44,394 nucleotides of DNA from Apostichopus californicus (lineage: Eukaryota; Echinodermata; Holothuroidea; Aspidochirotida; Stichopodidae), in NCBI GenBank assembly GCA_020650975.1, contig JAIPMN010006643.1, forward strand, positions 1-44,394. The letters are read 5' to 3'. Below the pieces are notes generated by a model, which ran no database searches, had not been told where the DNA came from, and saw nothing but the letters and a program-made list of their open reading frames with translations. Positions 13,010 through 24,682 of the stretch are shown here, piece after piece. A program made the translations under genes and the position numbers. How positions within the stretch are numbered: the first letter of the stretch is position 1; the number at the start of each line of letters is the position of its first letter.

Positions 13010-14006
13010 TTTAAAGGAGCAGACTGTTGGGCAATCAAATATAAATGTAAAAAATCAGCTGAAAGGGGCAAGTTTACTTATACTAAGCAGAGCTCTTTCT
13101 TTTGAAGTTGTGTTTGAGCGATTGTTTCGTTCAATTTTCATGTAATCAAAAAAATTTCCACGACAATCTAGCTAGTTAGTTGCCTTGGTCGATTAGTTCT
13201 GTATAAAATATTCTGGAGTGAAATTTGAACATGATACTTTACTATTCATCATATGATTAATACTATGGATATGAAATACATCCGTATGTTGATAAAATGT
13301 TGAGAATCCCGACCCATTGATTAATCACTTCCAAATTAGCCTTTGATTTGTGAAACATCTAATACTTTATTATATTCAAATGTTGCATTTTTGAAGTAAT
13401 ATACTCAGAAGAGTTTGTTTTATAATTTTGCGGACCAAAGGCAAAATTTTCCGTTAAAAGGTCACAGTCCAGTCAGGTAATTTATTTTCTAGACCGATCT
13501 TTAAGAGGATAATAATTATTATCTATAATACTTACATGCTGGTGAACTCAACATCCACCTATAATATTACTTTGAAAATGATATCGATAGCTGCAGTTTG
13601 TCACAACTTTGTACCAAAAGTGAACTTGAAATGAACTTGGAACAAAGAGGTAAAAATTTACCATTCATGTTTATTTCATGTATATTCTTGGACGAGGTGA
13701 TGGAGACATGTATTCTGCAAAAATTAAAGGTTTCTTTAACAATTCCCAAGGGTTAGATGGCCAATCGGAGGCTCATTTAAAACCGTATCCATGTCATGAT
13801 GATGGATAAACACCAACTTTGATAAAGCTATAGCCCTTCTCTCTTCAGTGAGTGTTCAGAGCATTATGAGGTACAGTAGGAGTATTAATAAGCAAACCAA
13901 TTCTTGCCCTTGGGACCACCCACCTAACATTGCTACATATATTCTATAATCCTTTTAAACTTTAACTCTTGGTTTTTCATTCTGTCTACGTACGTGCTCC
14001 TTTAAA
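13010..14006. mobile_element. Possible TTAA-ended non-autonomous DNA element (about 1 kb)
   Basis: A perfect 12-bp inverted repeat, TTTAAAGGAGCA at 13010-13021 and TGCTCCTTTAAA at 13995-14006, bounds about 1 kb of AT-rich DNA without a coding frame of note. The same TTAAAGGAGCA end occurs at 22325, which argues that it is a repeat terminus. Similarity does not visibly extend beyond 12 bp, so pairing of these two ends is uncertain. Confidence 0.4.
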
Positions 14007-14900
14007 CTCTATACAGATATGCGGTAATTTCTATTTCCGGTGATATTTTTTGGGATACTTTACTGCTGTTTTTGACCACCGTTATACTCAATGATATACA
14101 TGAGTTGTCTACTACAGATGAGATGTGCATCCTGCGATAATCTAACGAAGATGGACGCACACGTCACAAATCACGATGCAGTATCCCTCTTGCGTTTTCG
14201 GTTGTCAAGTCCATCTCTTCTGCATTGTAACTTTCAACTTATCCTAGACCAGTTGCTTGTTATCATTTCCCTTATATGCGAAAGATTTTGCCACTTAAAA
14301 AATGGTTGAGAGAAACGAGCAGAGAGACAGAAAAAGATCAAGTAGATCGGTGACATAATCGGAGGCAGCTCTCACGTCAAGACATATCACCTTCCTCAAT
14401 TAAACTGTCCCACTTGTTTAAGTTTGCAAATAGTACAGTATTTGTAGAAGTTCTCAACTGTTACATAACACTATCGTAACATTTAATTGATACTCGATAC
14501 ATATGTTAAGTACCAATTAGTATTTGCCATCACTTCTTGAGTTGCACGGGAGAGGGGACATGCACTGAAGGAATGTTTGGCAGGATTGGTTGTATTAATT
14601 ATTATTTATGCATAACTATATTGTCACATATCTGTAGGCAAACTATGTCCATAGGAAAATTTAGTAAAACTGAAAAGGAAGAATAGCTAGGGTTTTAAGC
14701 GGTAAAAGGGATCTATCAATTTTAATACTTTAACATTTGAATGGAGGAAGTAACTTTAGCCCGGTGTCGAGAAATATCAGGGAACATATTAATAGGTACT
14801 TGACCCATACACTATACTGTTTACTTGAAAAGTACATTATACTTCAGAGAGTGTTAAAACATTTAACCCCCATACCAGGCATATACAGACATTGTCCAAT
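14007..14900. other. AT-rich non-coding DNA
   Basis: No exon or repeat recognised before the minisatellite. Confidence 0.45.
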
Positions 14901-14905
14901 AGACA

Positions 14906-15408
14906 GACATTGTTGTCAAGCTTAGTGTCAACTTCCATGTTAGCCCCGACATTGTTGTCAAGCTTAGTGTCAGCCTCCTTGTCAGCCCTGACATTGTTGT
15001 CAAGCTTAGTATCAGCCTCAACGTCAGCCCCGACATTGTTGTCAAGCTTAGTATCAGCCTCAACGTCAGCCCCGACATTGTTGTCAAGCTTAGTATCAGC
15101 CTCCTAGTCAGCCCCGACATTGTTGTCAAGCTTAGTGTCAGCCTCCTAGTCAGCCCCGACATTGTTGTCAAGCTTAGTGTCAGCCTCGACGTCAGCTCCG
15201 ACATTGTTGTCAAGCTTAGTGTCAGCCTCGACGTCAGCCCCGACATTGTTGTCAAGCTTAGTGTCAGCCTCGACGTCAGCCCCGACATTGTTGTCAAGCT
15301 TAGTGTCAGCCTCGACGTCAGCCCCGACATTGTTGTCAAGCTTAGTATCAGCCTCAACGTCAGCCCGACATTGTTGTCAGGCTTAGTGTCAGCCTCAATG
15401 TCATTCCC
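14906..15408. repeat. 42-bp minisatellite, 12 copies
   Basis: Units begin GACATTGTTGTCAAGCTTAG at 14906, 14948, 14990, 15032, 15074, 15116, 15158, 15200, 15242, 15284, 15326 and 15367. Every spacing is 42 except the last full one (41, one C lost). Each unit carries a HindIII site and two GTCAGCC-like halves. Units differ in a short variable part (CCTCGACG, CCTCAACG, CCTCCTAG, CCTCCTTG); adjacent units often share the same variant, as expected from unequal exchange. Decayed copies continue to about 15550. Because 42 is a multiple of three, one minus-strand frame stays open for 197 codons, while the plus frame is broken by TAG in some units. I read it as non-coding. Confidence 0.95.
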
Positions 15409-15550
15409 CACATCTCTTGAGCTGTCGATTCTGACATTGTTTTCTGGGCCTAACATTTATAATTTTAGCTTCAGATTTTGAATCGTCAGGCATTAGAACC
15501 CTTGTCGGCCTCAGTGTCATGGCAAACTTAGCCCCATTGTCAGCCTTATA

Positions 15551-16980
15551 GTTTCATACGGGGCTTCACCAAGATGGAAACAATGTATATCTGATGAACT
15601 CATGCATAGTAGATAATTACAGTATTTAGAACATAACCACACATGGATATATACACTCACATACAAAACATATGAGAGATTGGCGAATACAACACAAGGT
15701 GGCAATTAGACAGAGGATAGGATTGAAGCAAGCCAGACAAAGAGCTGGGATTAGGCTATAGTACCATCTGTCAGGTATTTCAAGCAGTACATGCTCTACT
15801 TATACTACTTTTTCATTAACTACAACTCCATAGGCTATACTTAAATCAAACTTGTCAGGTCCAATTTACAAGATTCCATATTCGATTTATTGAATCTAAA
15901 CTAAACATAAATTAAAAGTGAAGGATGAAACTAATAAGAATAACTTTTCTACCAAAATTAACTTAAGACCTTTGCCAATTGTGCACAAAAGGAATAGACA
16001 ACTATACTACTACTTTTATGATTCATTATATGTACAATAAACCACAGGTTTCTACATTATTAAACAATACAAACACTTCCATTGTTTACCCAATCCTTCC
16101 TTATTATCGTAGTTAAATACCCTGTATAGTCATCTACTACATTAGCAAGAAAACACCCAACCCCCCCACCCCACCCCCCTAAACAATTCTATCCTGCGTA
16201 ACAATTCTACAGTCACTCATTGCAGACATCAACGTGAGAAACACCTCTTCTTAAAATGCACTCACGTACGAAAAGACGGAGAAAGAGAAAAAAGATTTGC
16301 CAGCTTTTTACACAGCCGGCTGCTTTGAAAGCATTCATGTCATAAGTAGCATAGTAACGTAACACTTCTCTCATCAAATGGTTCATGACAATTGTACGTG
16401 GCAGCTGCCTCTCTTGCTCCGGGATAAGGCGGTAAATGAATTTCGAGCACGCCAAAGCAGGCGGGCAATTAGTGTTCGAAAAGAAGAAAAAAAGGAAGAA
16501 GACCACGAGAAAAAAAGAAACGAAAAGGGAAAAAAAAAACGATTTCTTAAAACCTATCAGCTGTACTTGATAATTCTTATCCACGAGCTATAGGAACACG
16601 GCAGATGCAATGCCATGATCTCCGAGAGAGAGGGAATTAAATGGACGAACTGTCCATCGGACATGTATTTTAAATCTGGGCTTTAAGCATGATCTCAGGA
16701 TAAAACTAATTGAAACTGAAGAGACATGTGCCAAAAAACAAATATTTGTGTGGAAGTAGAAAACTTCATAACAAATTAGTCAATATAGTAAATTCAAGAT
16801 TTGGTAACTTCTGTGGCAAGGTCATGATCATCATCATGTTTTGTATTTATCATAATCCAATGAGGAAGGGACATTACTTGGGGGGGGGGGGAGGAGATGG
16901 GATAGGGTTGCATGGGGCATATTTCATGTATTTGTTTTTGAATTCATATAAATAGTTAAAATGTGAACTTTTCTTTTACG
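15551..16980. other. AT-rich non-coding DNA
   Basis: No exon supported. C-rich tract at 16159-16180 and G12 at 16880-16891. Confidence 0.45.
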
Positions 16981-16993
16981 GATCCATCAACAG

Positions 16994-17140
16994 GTTGTAG
17001 ATCGGTAGTGTACATACATAGTAATCCTGTTACTATGTAAGTATATATTATGCTGACATCGGTAGTGTAAATTTACACGTACCAATCTACAACTATGTAA
17101 ATATGTATATATATACTATACTGACATTCGGACTTGTAAT
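16994..17140. repeat. Nested inverted repeats (fold-back)
   Basis: GTTGTAGATCGGTA at 16994-17007 pairs with TACCAATCTACAAC at 17080-17093 (13 of 14). Inside it, TACATAGTAA/TTACTATGTA (17015-17024/17030-17039) forms a 10-bp stem with a 5-base loop, and GTGTAAATTTACAC (17065-17078) is a perfect palindrome. A direct repeat (ACTATGTAAGTATATATTAT near 17032; ACTATGTAAATATGTATATA near 17092) ends in TGACATCGG/TGACATTCGG. It may be a small MITE remnant. Confidence 0.65.
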
Positions 17141-17212
17141 ATGAGCACAACAACATAAGGACCACTTCAGGCTGAATCTCCATTGGTACGAGTAGAAGTT
17201 TCAAGGCTCTAA

Positions 17213-17351
17213 GAGTGAGTACAAGTACTTTAATACTCTTGTACTAGTATCTATGGAAAGTGCAATACATTGTACTACAGTAGTATATTTAGTAATTAAG
17301 TACAATCAGTGAGGTCATTGCAACATGCTAGAATTAACAGTGTACTCACTC
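17213..17351. repeat. 11-bp inverted repeat bounding a 139-bp unit
   Basis: GAGTGAGTACA at 17213-17223 and TGTACTCACTC at 17341-17351 are exact reverse complements. The interior is rich in AGTAC/GTACT, recalling the patch at 31944-32239. Confidence 0.6.
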
Positions 17352-17487
17352 AATACAAAGCTGCCAATTCTTAATCTAAAGGCAGATATGTAGAGAGTTC
17401 ATGCATGTCAAAGTTACGAGAAGCCAATGCTGACTTTGAGTGTCGTGGCCTATGTTTTATAATATGTCACTGGTGCGATTATAGTTT

Positions 17488-17542
17488 TAACACCATATAT
17501 ATATAGAGTTAACACCATATATATATATATATAGAGATAACA
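17488..17542 (+). repeat. TAACACCATATATATA tandem units
   Basis: Two and a half units of (T)TAACACCATATATAT...AGAG with different lengths of the AT run. Confidence 0.75.
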
Positions 17543-20500
17543 CTTTGGTGATTGTAACAACATCTATCGTAATGATTGACGTTCCAGTTGGTCTTTCTGA
17601 CTGAAGAGGTCTAGCAATATCCTAGGATTTCCATGCATTACTTTATGACCTCCCCTACCCCCATCCTCCATTTCCGCCTGTCTGAGGTTGGTGGCGCTAC
17701 CACCAGCAGTGGGCTATCTACCACATGGATATGACCAAAACAAATATCCAGCCAGTAGCAAGATATGGAAATTAGGTATTAAATTGCAGTTTGGAATATC
17801 GTTCTCTTGCAAATTGGAGACACATTGTCTGTCAAGTACATCAATAGCATGTAAATGAATAGTATTCAGGTCAAAGTTCAACTAAATAATGTTACACTAC
17901 CCTAAAGCTATTTGCATATTTCCATAAAATGATACAAACGGGAACGCTAGAAAGAGGGTCGGTATCCAGGATATAACTCATATCACTTTAACAACTGCTA
18001 TCCTCTCCCTCGAAAAAAAAGATTAAAAAAAGCTCAAATCAAATCAAACTTTCTTCCCTCAATCATTAAATTTCCATCTCTCCATGCCTAATGACAAAAA
18101 CACGCTTTAACTATCTGTATAATGGAACATATTTGATCCCCTTGATACTTGAAGCAGACTACTCCCAGGGTATTTCATATTTATCACAGTACTTTATTAT
18201 TAAACCTATAAAGAGTCCTATATGCACACTGAAGATTTCTCCTGGTCTAGACTAGACTTTCTGCATCTTTTGTCATATAAGAAAAGAGATACCGCAATGA
18301 AATCTCTTTGATCGCCCCCTGAATTTTGAAACCATGTCTGAGTTTGATTGCTCTCTGCAAGTTCAATCCACCGAAGGTTGTTCTTAAAAGCAAACCAAAC
18401 AATTTGAAGATGCGACCTGTTTACAGCTACAGTAATGCTATTATGCTGATAAAATCTGAACTTTGAAGAGAGTGAAATATGGCTATTATAGAATGTTGAC
18501 CTGTATTAATGTAATAAAGTCATATTTACTGAATATTGTATAATACGCTGATATCTGATGACACACGATCAAACATTTGCACGACCCATTCACCTTGCAA
18601 AGAGACATAAATTGCTTAAAAGCTGAGAAAATAGGATAATTTTTGTAACTTTGATCAGACTAAGCCATCAGCAATATTCACACAACAACATTGGATATTC
18701 ATCTCTCCAATCAGTGACTTTGGTGCCCTGAGGCAGCACAAGTGTTGCCTGAGACACAACCCAATAATCAAAAGGTTTGTAATGTCTCGCTTGGAGGTGT
18801 TCCCAGAGATCCCTTGACCTTTATTGCCCTTTGAAATATTTGTGTCCCACAAAATGTCCTGTTTTGTATGCTCCATTTTTTTCAGATCTGTAAGTCTATT
18901 GCTACTGGTGTGATTTTGGTGGACTATAACTTAAGCTGCTCTTGTTTTCAGGAGGCTTTATATCATTCCCTTAAAGTAATAAAATATGCTGCCACCAGAA
19001 TGCAACGAATAGAATGCAACCGATGCAGGTAAAAAAGGGACGGGTAGATATGAACAGCAAGACATGAATTAACTTACAGTCTAGCTCCCTCAGTCAATCA
19101 ACCAACCGTAAAGAAGAAGGCCAAAAAAAAAAAAAATGTGAAATTTTTTGGATTGGTTAACATCAAAGCTGACAGCAACCATTTATACCTCTTGGTAACC
19201 TTACATCAGACACGGTCATAAATTGAAACTTTGTTCAATTTCGATATTAAGCTACTGGGGTTCCACATACATGAATTAAGACCCAGTATAATTGATGGTT
19301 CCCCCTCCAAGAAGAACACCACATATCATGGTCTAAGTTTTCATTAAAGCAACCCGAAGAGAGCAGATGAACTAACTGAACGAACGTAAGTTACGAACTG
19401 CATAGGAAACTGCTGACGAAATACATTATTAGAGTTATGGTGGTAATAATAAAGTGAGGTAAATGTAATTCAACAATTCTATTGGACAATAAGTCTAACT
19501 CTAACATGATATTCCTTTAAAATGTCTCCAATCTATATCGGTTGTGGTCGTGTCAACTCTATAACTACTTTAAACCAGATGATTATGAACGCAGTTAGAC
19601 TGTCAGTCTGTTATTACCCTGGTTTTAAAACTTTCTCGCTGTTACCTTCATCGTCATGGCCACACTTCAGAGGCAGGATGCTGTGGTCGGGAGAAGGGTT
19701 ACTTGGGGGTATGCCCCTCCCCTTTGACAAATTTTTGAATGATTGAGGTGGCTTTAATAGTTGCAAAACAATATATTTTGCAACTTTTGAAGAAATTTAT
19801 ACTCCAAGCTTTTCCAATTTTTTCAAACTCACCTCCCACCCCCCCCACCCCCATTATTGGCAACCATGAAAAAGATTTAGCAACCATAAAAAGGGTTGCA
19901 TTACCCCCACTTTGAATACTACTGTGTTGTAACACATGGATCAGCACAAAATATCTCATGATATGGTTTGAACCCATTTCAAAACAAAAGTCAATTCTTT
20001 GGAAGAAATGTCTGGTACTGACTAATTTTCAATATAGAAATAAAAAACATACTGTAACTTATAAATATGAAATAAGTTTAACAGGAGTGACTACAAGATT
20101 CCATAGCAGACACTGTACATAGCAGAGAGGGAGAGTACTGTATTGATTGGATAAATGTATCACAGTGTTGGAATAATATAAATTAATACCGACTGAAACA
20201 GTCGCTCTCTTCCCTCTTAACGATGATCCAGTTAAAATGTGAGAAATCGATGTAAAGAATAAAACTGCTTGAGACTAAGCTGCCTTCCCTCTAAAGCTTT
20301 TCTTGAGATTAAAAATGAACAAAATCTTCTGGTCATCTGCTACTGAACTTTACTCCACAAAATCGTACCGTTACCAATCAACAACAATCTGGCCTGTTTA
20401 TGTGTCACAGGTTTACAAATGAAATGTAAACACATTGTACATAATTATAACTCGTTAATGAGGAGAATTAGGAGATTACGACTGATTATTTAAAAACCGC

Positions 20501-20619
20501 AGATATATCTCAAGTAATGGATCGAGACATGAACATCCTGAACTATACATGCTTTGATATTTCTCAGCTTGGTCAGTATTACTACTCTTAAAGTTACAAC
20601 CCAGACCCAAACCACAGCT
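17543..20619. other. AT-rich non-coding DNA
   Basis: No exon supported. Contains an A14 run near 19123-19136 and C-rich tract near 19834-19852. Confidence 0.45.
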
Positions 20620-21235
20620 TTAAAGCAGCATTTTGCGTTTGGTCGCCGTTTTCTACTTTTTTGACATGTCCATCAAGTTTTTTACATATATCAATCACAA
20701 AACAGCAATCTAAGATATTAGCCAAGTTTTTCCCTGCCAACAACGTTAATTAGCGAGTAATTAAGGATATTTGCAGATAATAAGAAAAGTGTCCAGAACA
20801 TATTCCACATTTAAAATTAATCGCATACAGTTCCTCCAAACCCACTAGTTTGAATTCAACCAGTCAGAGATGCAGGTTTAGTTATAAGCCGTTGCTAAAA
20901 ATAGATTCAAGACTTTGCGTTGGTACAACCAGGGAGTTGTTATGGAACTCCCTGGTACAATATAGACTGTACACAAATCATGCATGGTGTTGTATTACGT
21001 ATTGGTCAATGACGTTCGTAGTGTTTAAATATTCATATTATGGGCGAGGTTTATTGGGATCCCAACGGAAAATATCTTGGAGAAAACAAAGTTGAAAGTT
21101 GCAAATTTTTCGACTTTAATGCCACCATTTGAAGTAAGATTTAAATAGATAAGCTAGTTATGTATGTCGTTATGGCATAGTGGAGTCAGTGAGGTTGAGA
21201 AAAATCATAGAAAAGGACGCAAAATGCTGCTTTAA
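20620..21235. mobile_element. Non-autonomous TTAA-flanked DNA transposon (piggyBac-like MITE)
   Basis: A 15-bp perfect terminal inverted repeat, AGCAGCATTTTGCGT at 20624-20638, is matched by ACGCAAAATGCTGCT at 21217-21231. Both ends are immediately flanked by TTAA (20620-20623 and 21232-21235), the target-site duplication typical of piggyBac-type elements. The 608-bp interior has no transposase frame, so it would depend on an enzyme supplied elsewhere. Near the middle lies an 11-bp stem, ACCAGGGAGTT/AACTCCCTGGT (20928-20938/20946-20956), with a 7-base loop. A diverged relative is at 24683. Other TTAA-inserting families are possible because the TIR does not begin CCC. Confidence 0.75.
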
Positions 21236-22324
21236 GCACGTCAGAATCCTCTCATGAAAGCGACACTTTCACTTACAGAATTGAATTATTGCTGACAGGA
21301 GGGATACATGGGACCAGAGAGGGTACCTCGCACCGGAAGAGGGTCCGAGAGGGGTGCAAACTCTTGTGACATCCACGAGGCAATGCAGAATAGCATGTCA
21401 CGATGATACTATTAATCCATACCAGACAATTTAACAACTTGAAGAAGAATTTATGAATCATGAATGTCATGCTTTAGAAGAAATTACAAACATCCATCAT
21501 ACTTATCATCCTTGCACTTTCCACGAGTACGTTCAGAGGGACTCTTGATTTCACAAAAGTTTGGGAGAAAAGGCAGATCTTTTGTGATGGACATACGTAT
21601 TCCATAATTTCTATAAAAGACAGGCTTTGTAAAGATAAAAGTCCATTACAACCAAAAACAGAAATCTGAGGTGTCAGAGATACTATCTTGTACTGTAGCA
21701 TTTAAAGGGATTGGGAAAGTGGGACAAAATTATTTGAAGGTACCCAATATTCAGTCAAGTACTCCCTTGCCAGAAGCCGATGTCACCCTGAAAATTTGCG
21801 AGCTGCATGCCGGGACTGACAAAAAATTATGCACACAATGCAAAAAAACTGGAAATTCCAGGAAAAGGTCAAGAAAATGTCAATGAATTTAATGGCTATA
21901 GGGTTGGAATATATTTATCTAGTAAATGAAGGTTGTAACTAAATAGTCCACTTAATTTTGAATTCGTAGTACTTAATTTTAACATGATTTATCTAGACAC
22001 ACATAACAGATATGTGCTTGAAATTTGTTCGTTCATTAGTATGATACTAACTTGCTGATGGCAAACAAAATATTGTGAAAAAATTCCTTTGGCAGTAAAA
22101 TATTCTACAGAAAATGACTTGACAAGAAGAAAGGCAGGTTTGAAAGTTCATTGCGGGTCTTCGCCATTATCTTTCCCAGAAAAAAATGCTAAAATTTGTG
22201 AACTTAATTGCCCCTTGATTACCATGTATATTAGACGATCAAGTGTGGTTCTCCGCCATATACAGGGCCCCATCCAACTTCATAAAGTGAACTGAAGTAC
22301 CCAAGAAGCCTTCAAAATGTAAAC
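21236..22324. other. AT-rich non-coding DNA
   Basis: No exon supported. A 71-codon plus frame (21671-21886) has no recognisable domain or splice context. Confidence 0.45.
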
Positions 22325-22678
22325 TTAAAGGAGCATTCATCAAGGTTAATTCCCAATTTTTTCACAGCCAATTAAGCAGCCTAATTCCGAAAGTCTTGAC
22401 GTCTTTTCTCAGAGGTCCTACACAAGAAATTTTTTTTGGGGGGTGAAACTTTTTCTTGCATTTTTATGATACTTTACGTTCGCAAACTGGTGTAAAATTT
22501 ATTTCCTTGGAAAATATATATATACCTCTTGATGGATATGATCAAATGTTTATAATTATTGCCTCTTTATAACCCAATGACATGAAGCTAAATGAAACCC
22601 TGAATGCTGTTCTGAAGGGAATTTCAGGGTCTTGGCACGGTGCTTTTAAGCTGAAATAAACTCTGAACGTACCTTTAA
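22325..22678. mobile_element. Probable second TTAA-ended MITE (354 bp)
   Basis: The left end is TTAAAGGAGCATTCA; the right end read in reverse is TTAAAGGTACGTTCA, that is 12 of 15 matching, with TTAA at each border. The interior is non-coding. The left end shares TTAAAGGAGCA with the candidate at 13010-14006. Confidence 0.45.
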
Positions 22679-23527
22679 TAGTGTACATATATATACATTG
22701 TTTTGTAATTGCATGCCACACTCAGAGGGTGATGAGGAAAGTAAAGCTTGGTGGATATCACTCCCATATGCGGGTATAACGCCTGCAAAGTCAAGAGTAG
22801 CAACATATGCCTGAACCCATATGGGGTCGAAGAAAACTTAAAGGTGGCACATGTAATCCATCACCATCACCCTCCATCGCCCATGCATGGTTAACACTCT
22901 TGATACCGAGAAGTGGAAAGAAATACCGGCAAAATACAAGTGACAGGTCTGATATGGCCGCTGGAAAGATTTGTTCCCTTACAAACTATATATACATGTA
23001 TATATATTCAAAGTCAACCAATAATTCAATCATAGGACAGATATGAGGTGTACAAGGAGAGGTGCATGAATGAGAGGGTGCCAGATGTATAAAGAGGAAA
23101 CTTGGATGACATTAGACAAGTTACAAAGGTCATGTATGCCAGCATATCTTTTCGGTCTAACTGTAGAAATCGATGTGACGTTTAGGTGGGAACGATAGAT
23201 AAATGTTCTTCCCAAATTGAATACATGTCGAACAAATATTGTGGACTGACGTTTCTTTCCCGATATGTCCGTATTTCTAGTCTCAGGAGTTCCTTTCAAC
23301 TCTGCGATAACACATGGTAATAAAACAGCGAGCTTTATAAATGGCCACGTAAGTACACATTGTACGATTGACCATGACCTGACTCAGACCGAGGGTGGTG
23401 ACCTACTTGTTGATACTAAGTCTGCAAGCCCCAATGTAGTCGTATGATTGATGAGCACACATCGAACAACTGATGAGCACAAACTGAATGAATGCTTTCT
23501 ATTAATAATTGGGGTTCTATAAGGTCA
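22679..23527. other. AT-rich non-coding DNA
   Basis: No exon supported; a minus open frame at 23030-23299 shows no family signature. Confidence 0.4.
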
Positions 23528-23622
23528 CAGGCAAAATTGTAAGCACGTGCGGCTACTTACAGTTGTTTCAACTGGGTATTTGTGGCAGTGAGCTGCCCCA
23601 TATTGCACAACCATGCATTCCC

Positions 23623-23655
<33 letters not shown>

Positions 23656-23880
23656 GGAGAGGCCTTAAGTCGTCAGCTTCCCCCACTGAAGGGATCAGTC
23701 GTAGTAGTTACAAGCGGAAAGTTGTAAGCACGCGACTACTAACATTTGTTTCAACTGGGTATTTGTAGCAGTGAACTGCCCCATATTGCACAACCATTCC
23801 GGACTGCCAGCCAGCCAGTCAGGGAGAGACTTTAAGTCTTCGCTTCCCCCACTGAAGGGATCAGTCGTAGTAGTTACAAG
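23528..23880 (+). repeat. Tandem direct duplication with (CAGC)n expansion
   Basis: Unit 1 (about 23528-23714) and unit 2 (23715-23880) share TTTCAACTGGGTATTTGT, GCCCCATATTGCACAACCAT and CCCCCACTGAAGGGATCAGT, ending in GTAGTAGTTACAAG. Unit 1 carries about eight CCAG units and unit 2 only two to three, so the size difference is largely slippage in the CAGC run. Confidence 0.9.
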
Positions 23881-24044
23881 CGCATGTGCACACAGATTGA
23901 CCATTCACAAACTTTTGACGTTAAGATGACCAAGTTAAGCTTAACACTGACCGACACTTACAAAACCTCCTACAAATGTACCGCTTATAAACTTTTTAGG
24001 GTTGGTTCGTGTACTTTTTGTCTTTTCATCTCATTATGACTTAC

Positions 24045-24196
24045 CGAATCTGTAATGCGAAGTCCTACAATCTGCAGCCATAGCTCTTCTCGTAAGCTAG
24101 GTGGTACTCCCCTTCTGGCAAACTGCTGAGATACGGCCATGTTGTCCGCAGCTAACACTCTCTGGCCAAGTCTGACCCTTTGAGCATCAAATACTT
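24045..24196 (-). CDS. TBC1D19: TBC1D19-like protein, internal exon C (start of TBC Rab-GAP domain)
   Basis: This is an internal coding exon of 152 bp with a long T-rich tract and acceptor TTTTTTCCAG, and a consensus donor GTAAGT. It starts with AA, completing a GAA (Glu) codon begun by the last G of exon B, then 50 codons: VFDAQRVRLGQRVLAADN, then MAVSQQFARRGVPPSLREEL, then WLQIVGLRITDS. The ARRGVPPSLREELW segment is the typical opening of a TBC domain (G-[IV]-P-x-x-x-R-x-x-[LV]-W). The preceding VRLGQRVLA matches the VRIGQKVLA I recall in vertebrate TBC1D19. The catalytic finger motifs of TBC domains (IxxDxxR and YxQ) would lie in later exons that I did not find, so nothing can be said about GAP activity. 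The exon ends in phase 0. Confidence 0.92.
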
Positions 24197-24682
24197 CTGG
24201 AAAAAAATATAACCAAGAAAGGAAAAGAGAAACTTTCAGTATTTGAAAAAAATGTTTATCCTTACAGGGGGTGTGCCTTAAGCATATCATGCTCGACACA
24301 CAATTGCCTGCTATCCTCTTCTAAGACATTTGAGTAATATTTTAATTTATTTCATTTTTATTTCATTTTACTTGCAAAAGTTATCCATTTTACTCAAATT
24401 CCCTCCTAGTGTCTCTTGTCTCTTTTCCTTTATTTTTACATAATTTTTCCAAAATATTTTGAACAACTCCCCAACACCCAACCCCCAACCCCAATGCTAG
24501 ATAGTGATTTTACTAAAAAATACGCAATATTACAAGTTCAAAATTTTCCTTGTATTCTTGGGAAAGGGTACAATGTACATATTCATGGACGATATGTTGA
24601 AGATCTAGCTCATCATCTGTGAGAACCTCTATGATAATACGTGTGTTGATTTTCAATATTCATTTCACATGATCATGTTCAT

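Noticed and set aside
14906..15408. A CRISPR array
   Set aside because: The units are contiguous and near-identical, with no unique spacers, and the window is eukaryotic.
14863..15456. A real 197-codon protein gene with 14-residue repeats
   Set aside because: The open frame follows from a 42-bp period; the peptide is low complexity and there is no sign of a promoter or splice sites. Kept only as something to check.
16213..16593. Opposed frames of 123 and 71 codons, one with a hydrophobic stretch
   Set aside because: The hydrophobic or charged residues come from an A-rich/T-rich tract read in both directions; no domain is visible.
21671..22295. Two plus frames both containing KICEL, suggestive of a duplicated exon
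   Set aside because: The shared residues do not extend and there is no consistent splice context.
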